This document shows positions 1 to 5,828 of a DNA stretch of 7,429 nucleotides, one piece after another. The DNA is taken from assembly GCA_938008865.1 (NCBI GenBank), contig CALLJA010000469.1:1-7429 (forward strand), read 5' to 3'. The position numbers were made by a program, and so were the translations under genes. The stretch is from an uncultured Anaerolineales bacterium (GTDB lineage Bacteria > Chloroflexota > Anaerolineae > Anaerolineales > Villigracilaceae). The notes beneath the pieces were generated by a model, which saw nothing but the letters and a program-made list of their open reading frames with translations, ran no database searches and had not been told where the DNA came from. Every line of letters starts with the position of its first letter. Position 1 is the stretch's first letter.

Positions 1-128
1 TTGAATTGTAGAACGGGAAGGGGGGAGGGTCAAGTGAAAAATGGCATGGAAAAGGGGGAGAGAGTAGTGAGTGGGGAGTGGAAAGTGGGAAAGAGGAAGG
101 AAGGAAAGAGGGGCGATGCAAAGGAAGC
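1..128. other. Purine-rich intergenic stretch without a gene
   Basis: The plus strand from about position 10 to 128 is almost all G and A, with short G runs and repeated 'gtgagtgg/gagtgg/aagtggg' words. I see no open frame with a start, a ribosome binding site or family resemblance. Composition differs sharply from the balanced G+C-rich coding DNA to the right. Purine tracts of this kind are simple-sequence intergenic DNA; they can adopt triplex or G-rich structures, but nothing here demonstrates a role. The stretch is cut by the window edge, so any gene to the left is invisible. Confidence 0.55.
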
Positions 129-180
129 ATCCACAGATTGCGCAGATTTCACTGATTTGAAAAACGAATCTGCGTAATCT
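129..180. repeat. Imperfect palindromic intergenic repeat, family A copy 1
   Basis: The arms 135-148 (agattgcgcagatt) and 167-180 (aatctgcgtaatct) are inverse complements except for one position that allows a G-T pair. They are separated by an 18-nt spacer. The word set 'atccacagatt', 'cgcagatttca' and 'aatctgcgtaatct' recurs in the element at 366-436, so two copies of one family lie within 310 bases. Similar 'cgcagatt...aatctgcg' palindromes are, to my recollection, common dispersed elements in environmental bacterial genomes. No coding function is evident. Confidence 0.75.
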
Positions 181-229
181 AACGCAAGTTGCTACCCTGA
201 AAACAAGGAAAGGTTTTGGTCTATTTTGA

Positions 230-312
230 ACCGCAGAGCCGCTGAGGTTGCGGAGTTTTTTGAGAATTTCCACCCTTCGGGCACATGTCTGCGCTCTCCG
301 CGCCTCTGCGGT
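230..312. repeat. Imperfect palindromic intergenic repeat, family B
   Basis: The ends accgcagagccgc (230-242) and gcgcctctgcggt (300-312) are inverse complements with one mismatch. The interior holds further partly complementary words such as 'ttgcggag' and 'ctctccgc'. The element is flanked by an 8-bp perfect inverted repeat, caagttgc at 185-192 and gcaacttg at 330-337, suggesting a larger composite cruciform. 'ccgcagag...ctctgcgg' elements are a second well-recurring class of intergenic repeat in environmental bacteria (recollection, not checked). A 66-codon open frame runs through it but is a by-product of the palindrome. Confidence 0.7.
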
Positions 313-365
313 GAAAGTCTCTCAAGGCGGCAACTTGGGTTAATTAACGGGAAAGATCAAAGAGC

Positions 366-436
366 CATCCGCAGATTTCACCGATTGCGCAGATTTGGGT
401 CGACAAAATCAGTGAAATCTGCGTAATCTGTGGATG
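366..436. repeat. Long nested palindrome, family A copy 2
   Basis: The outer arms catccgcagat (366-376) and atctgtggatg (426-436) pair with a single G-T. Inner words gattgcgcagattt and aaatctgcgtaatc also pair, and 'tcaccgatt' can pair with 'aatcagtga', so several alternative stems are possible across nearly the whole 71 nt. It shares 'cgcagattt', 'aatctgcgtaatct' and 'atcc(a/g)cagatt' with copy 1 at 129-180. There is no adjacent insertion-sequence gene in the window. Confidence 0.75.
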
Positions 437-512
437 AATCCCGCCAGAAACAGGAGAGCCGAAAAAAGTAAAAAAACCCCTGTGGCGAAAAGATATTCAT
501 TGGATGCCCCCC

Positions 513-555
513 AAATAAAAAAACCTTGCGGAGGTTCCGAAACCTTCGCAAGGTT
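513..555 (-). terminator. Rho-independent terminator of the minus-strand cell-wall gene run
   Basis: Read on the minus strand, aaccttgcgaagg (555-543) pairs with cctccgcaaggtt (534-522) over 13 positions with one mismatch, around an 8-nt loop, and is followed by a run of seven T and then ATTT (523-513). It begins 24 nt after the stop codon of the 141-residue gene at 579. This is a textbook intrinsic terminator, and it marks the end of the run of seven minus-strand genes. Confidence 0.9.
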
Positions 556-558
556 GAT

Positions 559-578
559 GACGCCAGGCGTCTTTTTTT
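559..578 (+). terminator. Short hairpin plus T-run, plus-strand terminator-like
   Basis: The plus strand reads gacgc-cag-gcgtc (559-571) followed by seven T (572-578). This gives a compact 5-6 bp G+C-rich stem with a U-tract in plus orientation, directly abutting the minus-strand stop codon. Together with the adjacent minus-strand terminator it would insulate in both directions. No credible plus-strand gene ends here, so it may mainly block readthrough antisense to the operon, or serve as an auxiliary stem. Confidence 0.5.
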
Positions 579-1004
579 CTACTCGTCTCCGCCGTCGCCT
601 GCCGCGCCTGGCTGTTCCACACGCAGCACCTCGCCATGCACGTCGATGACCACCTTGAAGCCCAACATGCCGAGGTAGGCGCGCGCGTCCTCGGGGATGC
701 CCGTCTCCAGCACGGCGTCGAACTGCTTGTCCACGTTCTTGAGCTGCTGTTCGATCATGGCCTTCGTGAAGATGTCTTCCTGGCCGAGCATCTTGGCGGC
801 CTGGGCCGAGATGACGTCTTCGCTGCCCTTCATCAACTCGGCGATCTGGCCGAGCACGGCGCGGTCGATCTGCTCGGACGGGATGTGACGGCGGAAGCCC
901 GCGTCGTCCACCACGTAGCAGGGCTCATCGCCCACGTAGGCGGTTTCGGCGGGGCGGCCGTTCTCGTCGATCACCAGGCCGCCGAACAGGGCTTTGCGGG
1001 TCAT
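579..1004 (-). CDS. Unrecognised 141-residue protein, last gene of the run
   Basis: I do not recognise this protein family. The start ATG at 1004 overlaps the upstream gene's TGA by one base (TGATG), which implies translational coupling. A longer frame continues upstream, but it is the antisense-type shadow of the preceding gene. The N-terminus (MTRKALFGGLVIDENGRPAE) and following 'AYVGDEPCYVVDDAGFRRHIP' look like a short beta-rich segment. Residues about 40-95 are predicted helical, with 'QAAKMLGQEDIFTKAMIEQQLKNVDKQ' amphipathic in pattern. The C-terminus has 'GFKVVIDVHGEVLRVEQPG' as a beta hairpin followed by an acidic Gly-rich tail. There is no signal peptide and no membrane segment, so a cytoplasmic protein is inferred. 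There is a single Cys (about residue 29). Position at the end of a cell-wall operon does not establish its role. Confidence 0.85.
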   Translation of the reverse strand: MTRKALFGGLVIDENGRPAETAYVGDEPCYVVDDAGFRRHIPSEQIDRAVLGQIAELMKGSEDVISAQAAKMLGQEDIFTKAMIEQQLKNVDKQFDAVLETGIPEDARAYLGMLGFKVVIDVHGEVLRVEQPGAAGDGGDE

Positions 1005-1582
1005 CAGCTCTGCCTGCCCTCCACCGCGGCCAGCAGGATCGCGGCGGCAATGCCCAGGCGCGGGTCCAGTTGTCTGGCGGTGTCCATGCTCAGGTCCAGG
1101 TCGAGTTCGTAGCGGAAGAGGTTGAAGCGTTGCTTCAGGTCGGCCGCGCGGGTCTGTCCAATGGTCAGGTCGTAGTTCTGCGGCAGGAGCGAGCCGAGCA
1201 GCAGGCGGCGCAGCAGGGCCAGCCCCACGCTGTCCTCGAACAATTTGCCGATGGGCTGGTCCTGCGCGTCGAGGACTTCCCACTCGTCGCGCACGATCGA
1301 GTTCCAGCCCTTGCGGCGCAACGCGCCGACCTTCTCGCCCGTGGCGCTGTCGACCACGTCGTAGGCGGCGGCGAAGTCGATGATCTGGCGCGCCTTGACC
1401 ATCAGCACTTCCTGCTGTTTGCCCTCGTCCGCATACACGCGGATGTCCTCGCGCAGGCGGAACATCTTTTGCTCGCTGAACAGGACCAGCTTGCCGCTCG
1501 GGTCGAAGAAGCGGAACTTGCCGGTCAGGGCGAAGACCTGGCGCTGGAGCAGGTAGGTGCGGTGCTCGAAGATCGGATTCAT
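1004..1582 (-). CDS. LURP-one-related (tubby C-like fold) protein
   Basis: A 192-residue protein resembling the LURP-one-related family (tubby/scramblase-like C-terminal fold, a beta-barrel around a central hydrophobic helix). Supporting signs are the alternating beta-strand pattern from residue 8 on, with phrases such as 'YLLQRQVFALTGKFRFFDPSGKL', 'DVVDSATGEKVGALRRKG', 'WEVLDAQDQPIGKLFED', and a C-terminal 'RYELDLDLSMDTARQLDPRL' followed by the hydrophobic helix 'GIAAAILLAAVEG'. That terminal helix fits the buried helix of the fold. No signal peptide is present, so it should be cytoplasmic or membrane-associated. Known members bind lipids or are of unknown function in bacteria. The start ATG has an excellent Shine-Dalgarno (AAGGAG, 6-nt spacing) that overlaps the stop codon of the preceding transpeptidase. 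Family assignment is by eye. Confidence 0.8.
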   Translation of the reverse strand: MNPIFEHRTYLLQRQVFALTGKFRFFDPSGKLVLFSEQKMFRLREDIRVYADEGKQQEVLMVKARQIIDFAAAYDVVDSATGEKVGALRRKGWNSIVRDEWEVLDAQDQPIGKLFEDSVGLALLRRLLLGSLLPQNYDLTIGQTRAADLKQRFNLFRYELDLDLSMDTARQLDPRLGIAAAILLAAVEGRQS

Positions 1583-1586
1583 GTCT

Positions 1587-1595
1587 CTCTCCTTT
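1587..1595 (-). promoter_or_regulatory. Strong ribosome binding site of the LURP-one gene
   Basis: The minus strand reads AAAGGAGAG here, with AAGGAG six nucleotides before the ATG at 1582. Its first base lies in the stop codon of the upstream L,D-transpeptidase. It is the best Shine-Dalgarno in the run and fixes the start of the LURP-like gene. Confidence 0.85.
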
Positions 1596-2632
1596 TAAGA
1601 ACCTGAATGAATGATGCTGACCTGCGTGCCCTGCCCGGGCAGGTGCAGGTAATCGGTATCGGGCGGGACCTCGGGGCGGGTCCAGCGATAAATGAATTTG
1701 GCTCCCTCCGACGGCAGGTTGATACAGCCGTGGCTGCGCGGTTTGCCGTAGTCGTTGTGCCAGTAAGTGCCGTGGAAGGCGTTGCCGACGCCGGTGAAGA
1801 AGGTACACCACGGCACGCCGGGCAGGCTGTAGATGTTGGCCTCGTCGTCGCCCTCATTGGTCATGTGGATGGACGGTCCCTTGTGGTAGGTGAGGAACTC
1901 GCCCTCGGGCGTACGCGTGCCTTTGGCTCCGCTCGAACAGCGCGCGGAGAAGACCATCGTCTCGCCCTCGAAGGCGGTCACCATCTGCGTGCCCAGGTCC
2001 ACGTGGATGCGCTTTTCGCTCTCGGGCACCTCGGGCGAGAGCAGGGTCAGTTCTTCGGGGGGAATCAACCGCAGGCTGTGGGCGGGCACGTAGAAGGACT
2101 GGTGCAGGTGGTTATCGAAGATTTCGTACCAGATGCTTTTTTCCTCGCGCACCACCACCACGCGTTTGACCCAGTGGGTGCTGCCGTAGTACAGGCGGTA
2201 GCCGCGCCTGGCGTAGAGGGTCGGGTCGAGGCGTGTATCGCAGACCGGCACGCTGATCTCGCCCACCTGTCCCGCTGCGGGCAGGTCGAACTGCGGCTTC
2301 TGGTAATTGACCTCCACCGGCTGGATCCAGCCCGAGTAGGTGTAGCCTTCGCCGTCGAGTTTGTACCAGGCCTTGTTGAAGGGGTTGCCCTCGTCGCCTT
2401 CGACCTCTTCGGTGACGGCCATGACGGCGTCCTTGTTGAGCAGCCTGACTTTAGCCGCATTGAACGAGGGCGCGTCGTACAGCGGGATGCCGCTGATGGT
2501 CATGCGCCCGCTTTTGGGCGCGGATTGGGCCAGGGCGCGCTCGAGTTTCAACTCGGCGAGCGCGGCGCCCAGGGCGCCCGCACCGGCCAGTTTCAGAAAA
2601 TCGCGTCGGGTCAGGTCGGAAATGGCTTTCAT
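1595..2632 (-). CDS. Tat-exported L,D-transpeptidase with SH3-like region (LDT-4)
   Basis: A 345-residue exported L,D-transpeptidase (YkuD fold). Such enzymes make 3-3 cross-links between peptidoglycan stems or attach proteins to the wall. Residues 8-35 form a Tat signal (TRRDFLKL, hydrophobic Ala/Gly/Leu stretch, ALA|Q cleavage at about 35). Residues 42-110 and 125-192 are two SH3-like segments, ending in 'WYKLDGEGYTYSGWIQPV' and 'WYEIF...FYVPAHSLRLIP'. The catalytic domain runs from about 207 to 345, with upstream His287 in HGTYWH and the SHGCIN box Ser300-His301-Gly302-Cys303. The start at 2632 is chosen because it puts the twin arginine at residues 9-10; a GTG at 2650 would add six residues, and neither has a clear Shine-Dalgarno. 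It is a close paralog of the preceding gene, separated by 94 nt without an obvious terminator. Confidence 0.93.
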   Translation of the reverse strand: MKAISDLTRRDFLKLAGAGALGAALAELKLERALAQSAPKSGRMTISGIPLYDAPSFNAAKVRLLNKDAVMAVTEEVEGDEGNPFNKAWYKLDGEGYTYSGWIQPVEVNYQKPQFDLPAAGQVGEISVPVCDTRLDPTLYARRGYRLYYGSTHWVKRVVVVREEKSIWYEIFDNHLHQSFYVPAHSLRLIPPEELTLLSPEVPESEKRIHVDLGTQMVTAFEGETMVFSARCSSGAKGTRTPEGEFLTYHKGPSIHMTNEGDDEANIYSLPGVPWCTFFTGVGNAFHGTYWHNDYGKPRSHGCINLPSEGAKFIYRWTRPEVPPDTDYLHLPGQGTQVSIIHSGS

Positions 2633-2726
2633 GTTGTGCAGTTTTACCACGAGCGGGGGAGGAGCGGGGATGGTCTCATCGGGCTATTAACAAAAATACA
2701 ACGGATGGCGCCGCATGGCTGTTCCG

Positions 2727-3755
2727 TCAATCCTGGATCAACAACGTCGTGCCCGGCGACTTGTAAGTGAACTCGTCGCGCGGCGAGGCGTACGGCGCGG
2801 TCCAGCAGAAGAGCCATTTTGCGGCCTGCGAGGTCAGGTTGATGCAGCCGTGGCTGCGCGGATGGCCGAAGTCGTTGTGCCAGTAGGTGCCGTGCAGCGA
2901 GATGCCGCTCTCGGTGAAGTACATCACCCACGGAACGCCGGGCAGGTCGAAGCCGCTGGCGGTCACGTCCCCGGCCGCCATGTGACGGGTGGCGCGCTTG
3001 TGATAGGTGCCGAACCGTCCGCGCGGGGTGTGGTAGGTGCCCACGCGCAGCACGGCCCCCGAGGCCACGCGCGTCATGAAGACCGGCGTCTCGTATTCGT
3101 AGGCCACCAGGTACTGCTGTTCGAGATGTACTTCGATGCGTTTCTTGTCGTCGGGGATGTTGGGAGAGAGCGGCGCAAGTTCCGAATCGGGAATCAGGCG
3201 CAGGTGCGCGGCCGGGACGTAGTAGTATACATCCCACTTGTCGTCGAGGATCTGGTACCAGACCTCGCCGTCGGCCTCGCTCCTGGCCGCCGACATCACC
3301 CAGTGGACGGTCTCGTAATAGATGCGGTAGCCGACCTTCGCGCCCGGGTCAGGTTCGGTCAGCGCGTCGGTGTACGGCACGGTGACCTCGGCCAGCCGCC
3401 CCGCGGGCGGCACGTTCAGGTTGGGCGGGTTGAGCAGGGTCCGCACCGGCTGGACGTTGCCCGAGTAGGCGTAGCCTTCGCTGCCCACCTGGTACCAGAT
3501 GCGGTTATAGGCCTCGGGGTCGTCCTCGTCGAGCGTGACGGCGGTGATCGGCAGGATCAGGTCGCGCCAGTACATCTTCACCCGCTGTCCTGTGGTCGAC
3601 GGGCGGTCATAGGTCCACAAGACGGGCGAGGCCACCCGCCCCGAGAGCGCCTCGTACGGGTCCCGTAGCGGGAACTCAGGCAGCATCAACCCCATCAGCC
3701 CCAGGCCGCTCAGTTTGAGGAAGTCACGGCGCGTCAACGCGCGGGGGTCTTTCAT
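2727..3755 (-). CDS. Tat-exported L,D-transpeptidase with SH3-like region (LDT-3)
   Basis: A 342-residue paralog of the next gene, with the same architecture. The Tat motif TRRDFLKL (residues 8-15) is followed by a hydrophobic Gly/Leu/Met stretch. Two SH3-like segments (about 40-105 and 122-190) carry the marker phrases 'WYQVGSEGYAYSGNVQPV' and 'WYQILDDKWDVYYYVPA'. The YkuD catalytic domain is at about 205-342, with His288 in HGTYWH and the intact box Ser301-His302-Gly303-Cys304-Ile-Asn. Unlike its neighbour it lacks an obvious Ala-X-Ala cleavage site or lipobox cysteine, so it may stay anchored by its N-terminus. The start at 3755 is preferred over a frame extension to 3848, because it places the twin arginine at residues 9-10 and the extension would overlap the upstream gene. 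A terminator-like hairpin precedes it; no good Shine-Dalgarno lies at usual distance. Confidence 0.93.
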   Translation of the reverse strand: MKDPRALTRRDFLKLSGLGLMGLMLPEFPLRDPYEALSGRVASPVLWTYDRPSTTGQRVKMYWRDLILPITAVTLDEDDPEAYNRIWYQVGSEGYAYSGNVQPVRTLLNPPNLNVPPAGRLAEVTVPYTDALTEPDPGAKVGYRIYYETVHWVMSAARSEADGEVWYQILDDKWDVYYYVPAAHLRLIPDSELAPLSPNIPDDKKRIEVHLEQQYLVAYEYETPVFMTRVASGAVLRVGTYHTPRGRFGTYHKRATRHMAAGDVTASGFDLPGVPWVMYFTESGISLHGTYWHNDFGHPRSHGCINLTSQAAKWLFCWTAPYASPRDEFTYKSPGTTLLIQD

Positions 3756-3767
3756 GGAATATTTTCT

Positions 3768-3789
3768 AAAAAGAGACCTCCGAGGTCCC
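3768..3789 (-). terminator. Internal terminator or attenuator hairpin between LDT-2 and LDT-3
   Basis: On the minus strand, gggacct (3789-3783) pairs with aggtctc (3779-3773) around a CGG loop (one G-T pair), then comes TTTTT (3772-3768). It starts 7 nt after the stop codon of LDT-2 and ends 12 nt before the ATG of LDT-3. The form is that of an intrinsic terminator with a short U-tract, so partial readthrough (polarity within the run) is plausible. It is also possible that it only stabilises the upstream mRNA. Confidence 0.65.
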
Positions 3790-3796
3790 TGGTCCA

Positions 3797-5005
3797 TCAA
3801 TAATGCACGTTCACCGTTGTGCCGACCGAGGCCCAGTTGTACAGCCATTCGGCGTCGGAGGTGCGCAGATTGACGCAGCCGTGGCTCATGGGCGTGCCGA
3901 AATTGTTGTGCCAGTAGGTGCCGTGCAGGCCGTAGCCTTTGTAGAAGTACATTGTGTACGGCACGTTGGTCAGGTAATACCCGGGGCCCGCCATGGTGGT
4001 CGAGCGCAGTTTGATCCAGACCTGGTAGGTGCCCGTCACGGTCGGCGTCTGCCAGGTGCCGGTCGAAACGATGAACGAGTTGACCACCGTATCGCCCTCG
4101 TAGGCGTACACGCGCTGCTGCGAGAGGTTCACATCGATCCAGCGACCGCCGAAGAGGGTGCCAGGGTCGTTGACCAGCGCGGGCAGGTCGGTCGGCGGGA
4201 TGTACTCTGAGGTGGGCGTATCCTCCACGATCACGGCCTCCATCAGGCCGGGCGTCTCGGTCATCTCGGGGGTGGCCGTCGACTCGAGCGTAGCCGTCGC
4301 TTCGGGCGTGAGGGTCGGCGCGGGCGTGAAAGTTTGCGTCGGCAGCGGCGGCAGGGTCAAGGTCGGCGTAAAAGCGGGGATATCTGCAGTGACGGTATAG
4401 GTCGGCTTGGCGATCTCGGCCTGCGCCCAGGTCTGCATCTCTGCGGTTGGAGCGGAGCGGGGCGTATTACCCATGCTGAGGACGGAGGCCAGGACGGGCG
4501 AGTTGATGGCCGAATAGCCCGCCACGCCCAGGACCATGCAGGCCAGCAGGATCAGGATCGGGATCCACAAACGGCGGCGCGGCTTTGGCTCTTTTTCTGG
4601 ACCCGCAGCCTGTTCCCGCGCTTTGGGCTGGTCCTGAGCCCCGGCTGGGACCGTCCTTGGGCTGGGCGCGCTCATCGACTGGCGCAATTGCGCGATCGGG
4701 TCATCCGCGTTCGTGGCAGGGGCCGCCGCCGCGGGCGGTTCGGCCTCGCGCAGGCGCTGCATGGCCCACTCCATGCCCTTGCGCGCGCGCGGACTCTCGG
4801 GGTTGATGGCCAGCGCCTTCTGGATATAATCCAGGCTGGCTTGCGGGCTGGCCACCGCCGCCAGGATCAGCCACGGGTCTTCGGATTGCGGGGTGAGCCG
4901 CGCGGCCTGTTCGGCCCACTGACGGGCCGCCGTGCGGTCGCCGTTGCGCAAGGCCAGGCGGGCCTGCTCGATGGCGTGGCGGGAGTTTTGATTTGCGTCG
5001 GTCAT
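3797..5005 (-). CDS. Membrane-anchored L,D-transpeptidase with cytoplasmic TPR-like head (LDT-2)
   Basis: A 402-residue type II membrane protein. Residues 8-88 look like a TPR-type helical repeat region ('AIEQARLALRNGDRTAARQWAEQAARLTP' and 'SLDYIQKALAINPESPRARKGMEW'). Residues 90-143 are a charged, Ala/Pro-rich linker. Residues about 146-166 are a single membrane helix after KPRRRLW, so the N-terminus should be cytoplasmic. Residues 208-255 are a Thr/Pro/Glu-rich external linker. The YkuD domain is at 288-402, with His361 in HGTYWH and the intact SHGCVN box Ser374-His375-Gly376-Cys377. The ATG at 5005 has GAGGA eight nucleotides upstream and starts 19 nt after the previous gene's stop. A frame extension to 5155 lies inside that gene and is rejected. 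Role: peptidoglycan 3-3 cross-linking or related acyl transfer outside the membrane. Confidence 0.92.
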   Translation of the reverse strand: MTDANQNSRHAIEQARLALRNGDRTAARQWAEQAARLTPQSEDPWLILAAVASPQASLDYIQKALAINPESPRARKGMEWAMQRLREAEPPAAAAPATNADDPIAQLRQSMSAPSPRTVPAGAQDQPKAREQAAGPEKEPKPRRRLWIPILILLACMVLGVAGYSAINSPVLASVLSMGNTPRSAPTAEMQTWAQAEIAKPTYTVTADIPAFTPTLTLPPLPTQTFTPAPTLTPEATATLESTATPEMTETPGLMEAVIVEDTPTSEYIPPTDLPALVNDPGTLFGGRWIDVNLSQQRVYAYEGDTVVNSFIVSTGTWQTPTVTGTYQVWIKLRSTTMAGPGYYLTNVPYTMYFYKGYGLHGTYWHNNFGTPMSHGCVNLRTSDAEWLYNWASVGTTVNVHY

Positions 5006-5024
5006 GGCGTCATCCTCGTTAAAG

Positions 5025-5828
5025 TCACCACTGAATTTCGACGGGCGTTCCGTAGTCCGCCCAGTTATAAAGCACTTCCGCGTCATAGGTGCCCAGCACC
5101 ACGCAGCCATACGAGATCGGACGGCCCAGGAAACCCTCCCACAGCACGCCGCCATTCGAGAGGATCGGCAGGGCGTGGATGCCGTTCTCCGAGCCGCCCG
5201 CCCAGTAGATGCCCAGCCAGTACGGCATCCAGATATCCCAGGTGGAGCCGTAGGCGCTGGGGATCTTGCTCTGCACGGCGAAGGTGCCGACCCTGGTGGC
5301 GTTGTTCATGCCGGTCGAGGCGATGAAACTATACACCATCTGGTCGCTCTCGTACACGTACATGTGCTGGTCCGAGATGTCTACCAGGATGTATTTGTTC
5401 CCGCTGTACGCGGCGGCGGGCGCATCCGCTTGCGGGGCGGCGTATTCGGGCATGGGTGTGTCGGGCACGATCTCGGCGCTCAGCGCGACGGGTGTGGGCT
5501 CGACCAGGTTCTCGGGAATGACGATCTCCTGCGGGACCTGCGTCGGCAGGATGACGGGCGGCAGGGCGGCGGGTTTGGCAATCTCAACGTGCGCCCAGAA
5601 CTGCGGCGCGGCGGCGACCGCCGTGGCCGTTGGGCGGGCCGTCAGCACCGAGGCCAGCGCGGGACTGCGCATCGCCGACCATCCCAGCAGGAACAATGCA
5701 AACGCCCCGAACAAGGCCACCAGGGGCCAGAAGGCGCGGCTGCGCTTGCGCTGCGGCGCGGTGACCGGCTCGCGGTATGCGACCGCTTTGGGGTTGGCCC
5801 TGAGACGTTCAAGGACGTCGTGGTTCAT
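5025..5828 (-). CDS. Membrane-anchored L,D-transpeptidase-like protein with altered SYGC active site (LDT-1)
   Basis: A 267-residue type II membrane protein. It has a short basic cytoplasmic tail (1-31), a membrane helix at about 33-51, a Pro/Ala-rich external linker (62-143), and a YkuD-like domain (145-267: 'YILVDISDQHMYVYESDQMVYSFIASTG'). The active-site region differs from the three paralogs. The upstream His218 is in GIHALP rather than HGTYWH. The box reads Ser239-Tyr240-Gly241-Cys242-Val-Val, so Tyr replaces the usual His, and the His-to-Cys distance is 24 rather than 16 residues. The nucleophile Cys is kept, so activity is possible but not assured. ATG at 5828 overlaps the amidase stop as ATGA with no Shine-Dalgarno, indicating translational coupling; a frame extension to 5882 is not needed. 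It shares a juxtamembrane segment with LDT-2. Confidence 0.88.
   Translation of the reverse strand: MNHDVLERLRANPKAVAYREPVTAPQRKRSRAFWPLVALFGAFALFLLGWSAMRSPALASVLTARPTATAVAAAPQFWAHVEIAKPAALPPVILPTQVPQEIVIPENLVEPTPVALSAEIVPDTPMPEYAAPQADAPAAAYSGNKYILVDISDQHMYVYESDQMVYSFIASTGMNNATRVGTFAVQSKIPSAYGSTWDIWMPYWLGIYWAGGSENGIHALPILSNGGVLWEGFLGRPISYGCVVLGTYDAEVLYNWADYGTPVEIQW

Noticed and set aside
129..436. CRISPR array
   Set aside because: The repeated words are palindromes in inverted arrangement with unequal spacing and no regular repeat-spacer unit, so they are not a CRISPR.
441..490. Possible second minus-strand hairpin with T-run near 'cgcca...tggcg'
   Set aside because: The arms pair only in two short blocks with a bulge and a loop of more than 20 nt; the T-runs lie inside the loop, so it does not form a terminator.
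226..649. Two small plus-strand open frames (226-426 and 434-649)
   Set aside because: The first is made of palindromic repeat sequence; the second runs through the terminators into the antisense of the 141-residue gene. Neither has a ribosome binding site.
579..1811. Long 410-codon minus-strand frame as a single gene
   Set aside because: Only its last 141 codons look like protein; the remainder is the out-of-frame reading of the LURP-like gene and the end of LDT-4, both of which have clear motifs and starts.
1607..2770. 387-codon plus-strand open frame opposite LDT-4
   Set aside because: It is antisense to a gene with clear Tat signal and SHGC box; its translation is Val/Gly/His/Arg-rich without family resemblance, typical of shadows in high-G+C DNA.
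2715..3668. 317-codon plus-strand open frame opposite LDT-3
   Set aside because: It lies antisense to a gene with intact catalytic motif and shows only compositionally biased sequence.
4334..5326. 330-codon plus-strand open frame across LDT-2 and LDT-1
   Set aside because: Antisense to two recognised genes; the translation is Arg/Gly-rich and low in hydrophobic order, and it spans the gap between them, so it is not a plausible gene.
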